Assembly: GCF_002950575.1 (NCBI RefSeq)
Contig: NZ_CP026923.1
Location: forward strand, 186,001 to 250,000
Direction of reading: 5' to 3'
DNA from: Pontimonas salivibrio
Lineage (GTDB): Bacteria; Actinomycetota; Actinomycetes; Actinomycetales; Microbacteriaceae
Length of the DNA: 64,000 bases
Part shown: positions 8,162 to 17,400 of the stretch, piece after piece
How the letters are laid out: every line of letters begins with the position of its first letter
How positions within the stretch are numbered: position 1 is the first letter of the stretch
Notes under the pieces: generated by a model
The model's input: only the letters and a program-made list of their open reading frames with translations
What the model was told of the DNA's origin: nothing
Database searches by the model: none
Made by a program: the position numbers and the translations under genes

Positions 8162-10144
8162 GTGAGCACACAGTCTTCTTTTACGGTGTCCCCCGCCAGT
8201 GGTCTCGAGCTTTCAGGGTTACACCCCGAAATCGCTCCTGACGTGGATTTGTTTCGACACGTCAATGAATTGTGGTTGGACGCCCACCCCATTCCTGCCG
8301 ATAAGTCCATGTACGGTGCGTTTAGCATCCTGGCGGAGCGGGCCGAGCGTAACGTTCGAGCGATTATCGAAAAGGCTCAGACTGCCCCGGAGGGCACGCT
8401 GGAGCGCGCTGTAGGTGATGCCTATACGAGTTTTATGGACGAGGAAGCCGTTGAGGCTAGGGGCCACCAGCCGGTGCACGAACGCCTGAAAGCCATCGAT
8501 GCTGCCAGGGGCAACAAGGACGCCCTGATTCAGGTGATGGCCCAACATGAACGCCGTGGTGTTGCGGGCTTGTGGCAGATGTTTATTGACAACGACCCGG
8601 GTAATCCCGAGCGCTACATCGCCTTTGTCGAACAGGGCGGCATTACGTTGCCCGATGAGTCCTATTACCGGGAAGAACAGTTTGGGCCGCTGAGAGAAGC
8701 GTTTGTTCGACACCTTGAATCGGTGGCAACCATTCTGGGTCTGCCCGAGCCGGCTCAGTTCGCACAGCGCGTGATGGATGTCGAAACCCGGATTGCCGAA
8801 ACCCACTGGGATCAGGTTCGCTGTCGGGATGCGGTGGCGACCTACAACTTGACCAGCCTGGCTTCGTGGCGTGAGATGACGACAGGATTTGATGTGGATG
8901 CCTGGTTACTCACGCTGGGTGTCGACGCCACAGCGGTCGATGAGGTGGTCATCCGGCAGCCCTCTGCTGTGGCTTCGTGGCCGGAGCTGTGGAATGACTT
9001 GGACGCTGAAGCGTTAGCGGACTGGATGTCGTGGCAAGTGATTCGGTCGTTGTCTGGCTACCTCAGCTCGGATCTCGTTGAGGCCCATTTTGATTTCTTT
9101 GGCCGAACGCTCAGTGGAACTCCGGAGCTTCGTGCGCGTTGGAAGCGCGGTGTGGGGTTTGTCGAATCGGTGTTGGGTGAAGCCGTCGGCAAGCTGTACG
9201 TGGAAGAGCATTTCCCACCCGACGCAAAAGCTCAGATGGATGAACTGGTGGGTTACCTGATGGAGGCGTACCGCCAGAGCATCCAGGGCTTGGAGTGGAT
9301 GTCTGATGCGACGAAAGCACGCGCATTAGAAAAACTGGAAACGTTCAACCCGAAGGTGGGATACCCCAAGAAGTGGCGTGACTATTCGGGGCTGAGCATC
9401 AGGGCTGATGACCTTATTGGCAACCTTGAGGCGAGTGCCGAATTTGAGTTCCAGCGGGAGCTCGGCAAGCTGGGTCGCCCCTTGGATCGGGACGAATGGT
9501 TCATGACGCCGCAAACGGTCAATGCGTATTACAACCCGGGCTTTAACGAAATCGTTTTTCCCGCAGCGATCCTGCAGTATCCATTTTTTGACCCCGAGCG
9601 GGACGCTGCAGCGAACTATGGTGCCATCGGTGCAGTGATTGGCCATGAGATCGGCCATGGTTTTGATGATCAGGGTTCGCGCTTTGACGGTGACGGGCGC
9701 CTTGCTGACTGGTGGACACCGGAAGACCGTGAGCGATTTGAATCGCTCACAAAGAGTCTGGTCGAGCAGTACTCCGCGCTGGAACCCAGACAGTTGCCGG
9801 GGCTTCGGGTCAACGGTGAGCTGACGCTCGGGGAAAACATTGGCGACTTGGGCGGTTTGGGTATCGCCTGGAAGGCTTACCTTCTGTCTTTGGGTGGTGA
9901 GGCTCCACCTGTCGTGGATGGTGTCACTGCGGCCCGGCGCTTCTTCATCGCCTGGGCGCAGTCCTGGAGACTTTCGGCACGTGACGAAGAAGCCAAACGG
10001 TTGTTGCAGATTGACCCGCATTCGCCGGCTGAGTTTCGGTGCAATCAGATTGTGCGTAACCTCGATGAGTTTTACGAGGCATTTGATGTGGGGCCGGAGA
10101 GCCCACTGTGGTTGGAGCCCGAAAAGCGCGTCACCATCTGGTGA
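8162..10144 (+). CDS. pepO: M13-family (neprilysin/PepO-type) zinc metallopeptidase
   Basis: This 660-residue protein is close to the normal size of bacterial PepO/Zmp. An N-terminal M13 propeptide-like domain is followed by the catalytic domain. NAYYNP and FNEIVFPAAILQ come first, then the zinc motif HEIGH (H495, E496, H499) with the continuation GFDDQGSRFD. The third zinc ligand is the Glu of GENIGDLGG near 557. No signal peptide or transmembrane anchor is seen at the GTG start, so a cytoplasmic or unconventional location is likely, as for several actinobacterial M13 enzymes. It probably degrades oligopeptides. The start lies 136 bases from the divergent MATE gene. A hairpin follows its stop. 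Confidence 0.95.
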   Translation: MSTQSSFTVSPASGLELSGLHPEIAPDVDLFRHVNELWLDAHPIPADKSMYGAFSILAERAERNVRAIIEKAQTAPEGTLERAVGDAYTSFMDEEAVEARGHQPVHERLKAIDAARGNKDALIQVMAQHERRGVAGLWQMFIDNDPGNPERYIAFVEQGGITLPDESYYREEQFGPLREAFVRHLESVATILGLPEPAQFAQRVMDVETRIAETHWDQVRCRDAVATYNLTSLASWREMTTGFDVDAWLLTLGVDATAVDEVVIRQPSAVASWPELWNDLDAEALADWMSWQVIRSLSGYLSSDLVEAHFDFFGRTLSGTPELRARWKRGVGFVESVLGEAVGKLYVEEHFPPDAKAQMDELVGYLMEAYRQSIQGLEWMSDATKARALEKLETFNPKVGYPKKWRDYSGLSIRADDLIGNLEASAEFEFQRELGKLGRPLDRDEWFMTPQTVNAYYNPGFNEIVFPAAILQYPFFDPERDAAANYGAIGAVIGHEIGHGFDDQGSRFDGDGRLADWWTPEDRERFESLTKSLVEQYSALEPRQLPGLRVNGELTLGENIGDLGGLGIAWKAYLLSLGGEAPPVVDGVTAARRFFIAWAQSWRLSARDEEAKRLLQIDPHSPAEFRCNQIVRNLDEFYEAFDVGPESPLWLEPEKRVTIW

Positions 10145-10171
10145 AGCCATGCTTTTCGCGTTAGCCTGGGG

Positions 10172-10195
10172 CCAGACGGTATTTATGCCGTCTGG
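10172..10195 (+). terminator. intergenic stem-loop after pepO
   Basis: CCAGACGG and CCGTCTGG form an 8-bp perfect stem around an 8-base loop, 28 bases after the pepO stop. There is no T-run, so it may be a weak terminator or an RNA-stability element before the small membrane-protein genes. Confidence 0.45.
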
Positions 10196-10219
10196 GGAAT
10201 ACATATAAGGAGTGGTGTC

Positions 10220-10483
10220 GTGAAATCAAAAGTGATGTTCCTCGTGGGACTCGGCCTTGGCTATGTCCTGGGCACCCGCGCAGGTAGAGAACGCTACGAA
10301 CAGCTGAGGGCGAGTGCCGAGCGACTCTGGACGAATCCCAGCGTGCAGACCCAAGTTCAGCGCGCGGAAGATTATGTTCGGGGAGCCGCACCGGAGGTCG
10401 TCGAGCGGGTTGAGACCACCACCCGCAAACTTGCCGACCAGGTGCGTGAGCGTCGCTCGAAGAAAACTGACACGGGAAACTAA
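10220..10483 (+). CDS. YtxH-domain small membrane-associated protein
   Basis: This 87-residue protein begins with one hydrophobic segment (KVMFLVGLGLGYVLGTRAGRE). A charged amphipathic helical region follows, with AERLWTNPSVQ. This is the standard arrangement of YtxH-like proteins, which are often paired with Holin-X and DUF3618 proteins in actinobacteria. The GTG start has a clear AAGGAG at 10207-10212. The stop abuts the next ATG, so the three small genes here form one cassette. Function is unknown; a role at the envelope under stress is only an inference from related gene sets. Confidence 0.8.
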   Translation: MKSKVMFLVGLGLGYVLGTRAGRERYEQLRASAERLWTNPSVQTQVQRAEDYVRGAAPEVVERVETTTRKLADQVRERRSKKTDTGN

Positions 10484-10927
10484 ATGACACACAACCAGCA
10501 GGAACCCTCTCGGGAATCGAAGCGCTCCGTTTTCGCGTTGATTACCGAGCTGCCGCATCTGCTGGGGCAGCTGATCCGGGCTGAGCTCGATCTACTCAAA
10601 GCCGAGCTCCTCCACAAACTCAAAGGCACCGGCATCGGCTTGGGCCTCATTGCGGTAGCCATTTCGTTGATTAGCGTGGTGCTCACCCTCCTGGCTGTGG
10701 CCGGCATCCTCGCCTTGAGCCTTGTGGTCCCAGCCTGGGCGGCGGTACTGATTGTTGCGGGTCTCGTACTCCTGCTGGCACTGGTCATGTTGGGAATCGG
10801 AGCTGCCCTCCTGTCGGGGACGAAAGCCCCGGTACCAGAGAGAACGCTTGCAAGCGTCCGGGAAGATATCGCGAGAATCCGGGGCGATCGCGCCGCAAAA
10901 TCCGAGAGGACTTCCAGTGGCGCTTGA
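10484..10927 (+). CDS. actinobacterial Holin-X/DUF1469-type membrane protein
   Basis: This 147-residue protein has an N-terminal cytoplasmic helix of the form LLGQLIRAELDLLKAELLHK. Two long hydrophobic helices joined by a short turn follow (about 50-78 and 82-110), then a basic tail. This matches the phage-holin superfamily III / Putative Actinobacterial Holin-X family (DUF1469). The name reflects topology, and these are chromosomal genes with no proven lytic role. It starts directly after the YtxH-like gene. Its last codons overlap the GTG start of the DUF3618 gene, which suggests coupled translation. Confidence 0.85.
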   Translation: MTHNQQEPSRESKRSVFALITELPHLLGQLIRAELDLLKAELLHKLKGTGIGLGLIAVAISLISVVLTLLAVAGILALSLVVPAWAAVLIVAGLVLLLALVMLGIGAALLSGTKAPVPERTLASVREDIARIRGDRAAKSERTSSGA

Positions 10928-11153
10928 GCAGGAACTTCGCAGGGCGGAGCGATCCAGAGACCAGGTCGGCGACTACCTCGACGAGCTCGAACAACGCTTT
11001 GCGCCGGGCAACCTGGCGAAGGTGGGCGCGGCGTTAGCTCGGGCGTCAGCTCGGCGCCACCCCGTTGCCTGGGCCATCGGCGCAGCAATCGGCGTGACCG
11101 CCATCGCGGGCATAGTCACCTGGGCCTTAATCAGCAGCGACAACGACGAATAA
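10917..11153 (+). CDS. DUF3618-type small membrane protein
   Basis: This 78-residue protein starts at a GTG at 10917 inside the end of the Holin-X gene, preceded by AGAGGA with normal spacing. It begins with a charged helix containing LRRAERSRDQVGDYLDELEQ, the usual DUF3618 opening (a glutamine/arginine-rich helix predicted to be a coiled coil). It ends in a single transmembrane helix near residues 50-73 and a short acidic tail. Third member of the YtxH/Holin-X/DUF3618 cassette, which recurs in actinobacteria. Biochemical function is not known. Confidence 0.75.
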   Translation: MALEQELRRAERSRDQVGDYLDELEQRFAPGNLAKVGAALARASARRHPVAWAIGAAIGVTAIAGIVTWALISSDNDE

Positions 11154-11210
11154 ACCAGCGGCGCTCGAAAGCAACCGCGTCCGGAAGCAGGAGAAGACCT
11201 TCCTGCAGGC

Positions 11211-12242
11211 CTAACCGAAGAGCAGGGCGGCTTCGTCGTAGCGTTCTGTGGGGACCACTTTGAGCGATCCGACGGCCTCTTCGAGTCCTACCACCACAAT
11301 GTCGGTGCCTCGCACTGAGACCATGTGGCCCCACTGACTGGCTTGGGCGGCGTGCACCGCTGCCATACCAAAACGTGTGGCGAGTACACGGTCAAACGCA
11401 CTGGGTGTTCCACCGCGTTGGATGTGCCCGAGCGTTGTCGCCCTGGTTTCGATACCGGTTGCTTCGTCGATGAGCGGTGCCAGAAGGTTCGCAATGCCGC
11501 CAAGACGTGGTCGCCCGGCTTCATCGAGTCCGAGCTCAGAGTGCACTGTGTCCATTGAGGCCAACTGGAAACCTTCAGCCACCACAACGAGGGGCGCCCG
11601 ACCCCGGTCGTAGGCCCCCTTGACGTAGTGGGTGATTTCGTCCATCGAGGTTTTTCGCTCAGGAATGAGAATGAGGTGTGCGCCGACTGCGAGGCCCGAG
11701 TGAAGAGCAATCCACCCCACATGGCGCCCCATTACTTCAGCGACCATGCACCTAGAGTGGGATTCACCGGTGGTTCTCAGTCGGTCCATTGCTTCGGTCG
11801 CAATTCCTACAGCAGTGTCGAACCCGAACGTGTAGTCGGTGCCACCCAGGTCGTTGTCGATAGTCTTTGGCACGCCGATAATGGGCACTCCATCTTTGTA
11901 GAGCTCTTGCGCACCGGCAAGGCTTCCTTCTCCTCCCACCACGATGAGAGCGTCCACCTCGTTTTTGGCCAGTACTTCTTTGACTCGCTCAGCGCCGCCA
12001 TGCTCGTACGGGTTGGTGCGACTGGTGCCGATGATTGTTCCACCGAGTTTGTTGATGCCTTTCACCTGGTGGCGGCTAAGTGGCATGGTGTCGTCTTCGA
12101 CAACTCCCTGCCAACCATTTCGAAAGCCGACAAAACTGTGTCCGGCGGTTCTCTCCCCGGTGAGCACCGCTCCACGGATGACGGCGTTTAATCCGGGGGC
12201 GTCGCCCCCACTGGTTAAAATTCCTAGGCGCATACCTTCCAT
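11211..12242 (-). CDS. pfkA: 6-phosphofructokinase (ATP-type by active-site residue)
   Basis: This protein of about 343 residues phosphorylates fructose 6-phosphate to fructose 1,6-bisphosphate in glycolysis. The N-terminus GILTSGGDAPGLNAVIRG is the phosphate-binding loop. GGEGSLAGA follows, and the Gly after Glu, instead of the Asp seen in pyrophosphate-dependent enzymes, points to ATP as phosphoryl donor. PKTIDNDLGGTDYTFGFDTA carries the catalytic Asp and the KTIDND form of group-III enzymes. The start was set at the ATG at 12242, with 12233 close behind as an alternative. A longer open frame begins upstream but adds residues without homology. It is convergent with the small membrane cassette. 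Confidence 0.95.
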   Translation of the reverse strand: MEGMRLGILTSGGDAPGLNAVIRGAVLTGERTAGHSFVGFRNGWQGVVEDDTMPLSRHQVKGINKLGGTIIGTSRTNPYEHGGAERVKEVLAKNEVDALIVVGGEGSLAGAQELYKDGVPIIGVPKTIDNDLGGTDYTFGFDTAVGIATEAMDRLRTTGESHSRCMVAEVMGRHVGWIALHSGLAVGAHLILIPERKTSMDEITHYVKGAYDRGRAPLVVVAEGFQLASMDTVHSELGLDEAGRPRLGGIANLLAPLIDEATGIETRATTLGHIQRGGTPSAFDRVLATRFGMAAVHAAQASQWGHMVSVRGTDIVVVGLEEAVGSLKVVPTERYDEAALLFG

Positions 12243-12388
12243 CTTGGGCCACCGGGCGAGTTGGTGTGAACATAGGAAGCTCAAAGTAACTCTCCAGAGT
12301 GCTCACAGGTCACCTTTGCGCCTGCGGTTAGCGTGGTGTTGTGCCGGCGGTAACCGTCGCTGGCAAATAGTTGTGAAAGGAAAATGCC

Positions 12389-12724
12389 ATGGCTGAAGCA
12401 ACCAGCGGCGAAGCCCCAATCGAGCACACCCCCACGAACTCGACCGACGAGTGGACGGAATACCCCGGGCGCACCCTGGGAGTGGTCGCACTCGTTCTCG
12501 CCTTCTTCTCTCAGATTCCCGCGTTGATTATGGGAATCATCGCGTGGGTGTGGTCAAACAAGGTGGGTCGCTCTAATGTCCCCGCAAAAGTTGCTGTCGC
12601 GGTGAGTGCCACACTGCTGGTTCTCATCGTGTTGGCCATTGTGGGCTGGACAGCCCTCATTGTGAGCCTGAGTGGCGAACTGGGCGGCTTCGGCATGAAC
12701 GGTTTCGACATGGACGATTTCTAA
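12389..12724 (+). CDS. small two-helix membrane protein, DUF4190-like
   Basis: This 111-residue protein has a hydrophilic N-terminal 30 residues rich in Thr, Glu and Ser. A first membrane helix begins at TLGVVALVLAFFSQIPALI and continues through a short loop with IIAWVWSNKVGRS. A second helix (AVAVSATLLVLIVLAIVGW) follows, and the tail is rich in Gly, Phe and Asp. The helix-loop-helix with a Gly/Arg-containing connection resembles the DUF4190 group common in actinobacteria. The ATG at 12389 has AAAGGA upstream. No partner or function can be assigned. Confidence 0.7.
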   Translation: MAEATSGEAPIEHTPTNSTDEWTEYPGRTLGVVALVLAFFSQIPALIMGIIAWVWSNKVGRSNVPAKVAVAVSATLLVLIVLAIVGWTALIVSLSGELGGFGMNGFDMDDF

Positions 12725-12760
12725 GCAGCCCTCTGGATTAACCAGCCACTCGATGGGGTT

Positions 12761-14341
12761 TTATTCCAAAAGCTCTAGGGCGGCCATGGCGGCATTGTGA
12801 CCGCCGATGGCGCTGACCCCGCCTCCTCGCCGGGCGCTTGAACCGGCGAGGAGGACGTGGGGCGCACCGGAATCAACACCCCACCGCTCGGCGGGCGTCT
12901 CCAAGGGGTCTTCGTCAGAGACGAAAGGCCAGCCCAGCGGCTCGTGGAAAATGTTGCCTCCGGGAAGACCCAGGGTGGCCTCTAGGTCCAGGGTCGTTTT
13001 GGTTTCCACGCACCACTGGTCGTTCGCATCTTTCAGCAAACAGTCCTCTAAAGGCTCTGCAAGGACACTCCGGAGGGAGTGAAGCACTCTGTCTTGGAGT
13101 TCCTGCCTGATGTCGTCAGGGTCTAAATCGGCAATAAGCCGGTGTGGCACATTCAGAGCAAACACGGTGAGTGTCTGAGCAGTCGTCTCTCGAAGCCCCT
13201 CACCAAGAATGCTTCGATCGCTCAGAGAATGGCAGTACACCTCACAGGGAATCAGATCGGGGATGCTGCCGCTCTGGGCTTGGGCAATTGACGCCTCGAG
13301 CTGAGTGCCGGATTCATTAATGTGAAAAGTCCCGCCAAAGGCTTCTTCTGGACGCACGTTGGGGTCGGCAAGTTGGGGAAGCCGACTGAGCAGCAGGTTC
13401 ACTTTCACCTGAGCGCCTTCGATAGGCGTGCTGGCTGGTGTGAGGCCAGACAATTCTTGGGTGTGCTTCCGAGAAATCCCGGAAACCACTAATCGGCAGT
13501 CAATGTGATGCGTGGAGTCTCCGCGGTCGAATTCGACGGACGGGGCATCCGAAATGGCCGTCACCGAAGCGTCGGTAATGATCCTTGCGCCCGCGTGTCG
13601 TGCCGCGCGCTCCAGGCTTCCACTGACTGCTCCCATGCCCCCGACGGGGACATCCCAATCTCCCGTCCCTCCACCAATCACGTGGTAGAGGAAACAGGCC
13701 CCCAAGGACCCTTCGCCATCCGAGTCGGGGAATGTTCCAATCAGTGCGTCGGTGAGCACCACACCGCGGACAATGTCGTTGTCAAAAGTGTCGTTCACGA
13801 GCGTACGAATCGGAGTGGCGAAAAAACGCTCCCACAGTTTTCGACCGGGAGCACGGGATTCCAGGAGTGACCGCACTTCCGATTCCCGCAACAGCGGGTC
13901 AGTCATTGTCGGGAAAAGGGTCTGGGCAAGAATCTCGGTGTCACGGTAAAACTCCACCCAGCGTTCGTAGTCCTCGCTCGCACCAATGGAGTCAAAGGAC
14001 GCCCTGGTGCGAACCGGGTCTTCTGCGTCAATGAGCAACCCCGTGTGTGTTCCAGGCACTGGTGTGTAGGAGGAATAGCGCCGGCGAATCAGGTCAATCT
14101 TCAGCCCGAGATCGGCTCTGATTCGCTCCGGCAGAAGACTGACTAAGTAGGAGTAGCGCGAGAGCCTTGCGTCGTGACCCACGAAAGCTTGGGCGGAAAT
14201 GGCCGCACCACCCACAACGGGCTGCCTCTCTAAGACGACCACGTCGTAACCTGAGCGGGCGAGGTAGGCGGCTGCGGCAAGGCCATTGTGACCACCGCCG
14301 GCCACGACAATATCGGCTGTTGTGGGCAACGTCTGTGACAT
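12761..14341 (-). CDS. FAD-dependent oxidoreductase of the phytoene desaturase/PYROXD2 type
   Basis: This protein of about 526 residues begins with a dinucleotide-binding fold, VVAGGGHNGLAAAAYLARSG, ending in VVVLE, so it binds FAD. The segment SARRGGGVSAIGGHNAA near the C-terminus is the second FAD motif of this superfamily. Overall it resembles PYROXD2/CrtI-like NAD(P)/FAD-dependent oxidoreductases. No carotenoid genes lie nearby, so a role in carotenoid synthesis is not supported. The ATG at 14341 was chosen; a GTG at 14362 would add seven residues. It is divergent from putA with about 70 bases between them. Confidence 0.85.
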   Translation of the reverse strand: MSQTLPTTADIVVAGGGHNGLAAAAYLARSGYDVVVLERQPVVGGAAISAQAFVGHDARLSRYSYLVSLLPERIRADLGLKIDLIRRRYSSYTPVPGTHTGLLIDAEDPVRTRASFDSIGASEDYERWVEFYRDTEILAQTLFPTMTDPLLRESEVRSLLESRAPGRKLWERFFATPIRTLVNDTFDNDIVRGVVLTDALIGTFPDSDGEGSLGACFLYHVIGGGTGDWDVPVGGMGAVSGSLERAARHAGARIITDASVTAISDAPSVEFDRGDSTHHIDCRLVVSGISRKHTQELSGLTPASTPIEGAQVKVNLLLSRLPQLADPNVRPEEAFGGTFHINESGTQLEASIAQAQSGSIPDLIPCEVYCHSLSDRSILGEGLRETTAQTLTVFALNVPHRLIADLDPDDIRQELQDRVLHSLRSVLAEPLEDCLLKDANDQWCVETKTTLDLEATLGLPGGNIFHEPLGWPFVSDEDPLETPAERWGVDSGAPHVLLAGSSARRGGGVSAIGGHNAAMAALELLE

Positions 14342-14410
14342 CCCCACAGTGTAAAAGGACACTCAGGATGCCGTGATGCTGAAAACCCTCTAAGCATCTA
14401 CCCTCGAGTT

Positions 14411-17400
14411 ATGTCTCTCACGGTAAGTAAATCGAACACAGCGCAGGTCTCGACAAAAGGTGTCCGCGGAGCAAAGACGCTCAGCGACGACTGCGTCGAA
14501 CTTGTCCACCAGTGGCTGGATCGTGCAGCCACCCTGCACAAGAAACCCCACGCCAGTTCTCAACGGCTCGCCGACCTGCTGAAAGACCCTGACGGTCCCG
14601 CCTTTGCCTTGGGTTTCGTGGATCGGGTGCTGCGTCCCGAAGACTTGACCGTCGCAGCCCGCGCACTGCGCGAGCTGGGTCAAAAACCACCCGCATTCCT
14701 CACCGGGATTTTGCGGTGGTTGCTCATGGTGGGCTCGTGGTTTGCCCCACTTCTTCCCGCCATCGTGGTCCCCATTGCCCGAAAAGCGTTGAAAACGCTC
14801 ATTGGCCACCTGATCATTGACGCATCGGATGCATCTCTTGAGCGCACGTTGAAGCGTCTGACCAAACGCGGCGACCAACTCAACATCAACCTGCTCGGTG
14901 AAGCAGTGTTGGGGGCGGGGGAAGCCACCAAACGTTTAGAGGGCATCGAGCGACTAATCGAACGCCGCGATGTGACCTACGTGTCGGTGAAAGTGTCATC
15001 GGTTGTCGCACAGTTGTCGATGTGGAGCTACGACCAGACCGTTGAGCGCGTGGTGGAAAAACTTGTTCCCCTGTACGAGAAAGCTGCCGCGACTAACCCG
15101 CCCACCTTCATCAACCTCGACATGGAGGAATACCGTGACCTGGAGATGACCCTCGACGTGTTCCAACGGGTCCTCGGTCGTGAAAGCCTTCACCACTACT
15201 ACGGCGGCATCGTGATGCAGGCGTATTTGCCCGAAGCATTGGATGCGATGAAACGTCTCAGCGCATTCGCTACCGAGCGTGTGGCTAAGGGTGGGGCCCA
15301 ACTGAAAGTCCGCGTGGTCAAAGGGGCGAACCTGCAAATGGAGCAGGTTGATGCCGCATTACACGACTGGCCGGTTGCGGTTTTGCCCAGTAAGCAGGAA
15401 TCGGACACTAACTACAAGCGAGTGTTGGAATGGTCGCTCAGCCCTGAACGGGCGAAAGCCATCCGAATTGGTGTCGCCGGGCACAACCTCTTTGATTTGG
15501 CCTTCTCCCACCTGTTGGCAACGTCACGCGGTGTGCGCGAGCACGTTGACTTTGAAATGTTGGTGGGAATGGCACCCGATCAAGCCGACGCGGTTCGAGA
15601 AACGGTTGGTCCCCTCATCCTTTACACCCCCGTGGTGCACTCACACGAATTTGATGCCGCAGTGGGTTATTTGGTTCGCCGCTTGGACGAAAACGCAAGC
15701 CCCGAAAACTTTATGTCGGCCGTATTCGACCTCCACGACCACTCAGACGTGTTTGCCCGCGAGGAAGCGCGTTTTCGGGCATCGCTGGATGCGATGACAC
15801 AAAAAGCCCCGACCCCGTCCCGCACACAAGACCGCACTCTGGAGACTCGTCCGCGAACTCTTCCCGCAGTGGACGAGTTTCACAACGAACCCGATACCGA
15901 TCTTGCCTTGCCGGCAAACCAAGAATGGGCACGTGGTATCTATCGTCACGCCGCGTCATTAGAAGGCCAAGCCGCCGGTCTGGACACTCTCCAGGGTGGG
16001 CTCATCTCGGATGACCTTGGCCCCATCGATGGCCGAATCGAAATCGATTCCATTGTGGAAAAAATGCGACGAGGTGGCAAGAAATGGGCGGCGAGGGGCG
16101 CTGAAGGCCGAGGGAAAATTCTCCTCAAAGCGGCTGCCGAGTTGGGGGTGCGCCGGGGAGAAATTATGTCCGTGATGATGCAAGAAGCGGGCAAGACGTT
16201 GGCCGAATCGGACCCGGAAATCAGTGAAGCGATTGACTTCGCCCGCTACTACGCCTCCCAAGCGGTCGAGATGGAGCAACTCAACGGCGCCAAGTTCACC
16301 CCGGTGGGCCTGACCATGGTCGCCCCGCCGTGGAATTTCCCGGTCGCAATCCCCACTGGTTCGGTCACTTCGGCCCTTGCCGCGGGTAGCGCAGTGATTA
16401 TCAAACCTGCCCCCCAGGTCCGGCGCTGTGCGGCGGTGATGGTCGAGGCACTGTGGGCTGCCGGTGTACCCAAAGATGTGCTGCATCTCGCCGATGTCAG
16501 TGAAGGCGAACTCGGTCGGGCGCTCATCTCCCACCAGGGTGTCGATCGGGTTATTTTGACGGGCGCTTTTGAGACCGCTGCACTGTTTCGCAGCTGGCGG
16601 GCTGACCTCCCCGTGCTGGCAGAGACCAGTGGAAAAAATGCTTTGGTCATTACACCCAGTGCCGACATCGACTTAGCGGTTGCGGATTTGGTGAAAAGTG
16701 CTTTTGGTCACGCAGGTCAGAAATGCTCTGCGGCGTCGCTGGTGATTTTGGTGGGCTCCGTCGCGAAGTCGGAGCGCTTCTGGCGTCAATTAGAGGACGC
16801 TGTCAACACGTTGGATGTCGGGTGGCCTGACGCTCGACCAGAAACCACCATGAACCCCATCATTGAACCCCCTGGGGCCAAGCTGCGCCAGGGGCTCACC
16901 GAGTTGGGTGCGGGAGAAGAATGGTTGGCCGAACCGCGCCAACTGGATGACACTGAGCGGTTGTGGTCCCCCGGTGTTCGACTGGGGGTACGCCCGGGTA
17001 GCACATTCCATCAGACTGAATACTTTGGACCCTTGCTGGGAGTCATGACGGCAAGAACCCTTCAGGATGCCGTGGAGTATCAAAACAGTGTCGAATACGG
17101 TTTGACTGCGGGAATTCACTCGCTCGATCCCGACGAAGTGAGCTATTGGCTTGACCACGTTCACGCAGGAAACCTCTACGTGAATCGTGGGATCACCGGC
17201 GCAATCGTCCGCCGCCAACCGTTTGGTGGCTGGAAAAAATCGAGCGTTGGCCCGACTGCGAAAGCTGGCGGGCCCAACTACCTCTTCGGTTTGGGCAGCC
17301 TCACATCAGCACCGGTTAACCGAGACCTCGTGGGTTCTGTGGAAGACATTGCTCCAGAGTTTCTGGAGGTGGTTGCCGCGGCGGGGGAGACACTCACGCC

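Noticed and set aside
10484-10927. Prophage holin
   Set aside because: The Holin-X family is chromosomal and no lysin, tail or terminase gene is near.
12761-14341. Carotenoid phytoene desaturase
   Set aside because: The FAD fold fits, but there are no crtB/crtE-like genes nearby and the sequence is closer to the PYROXD2 group.
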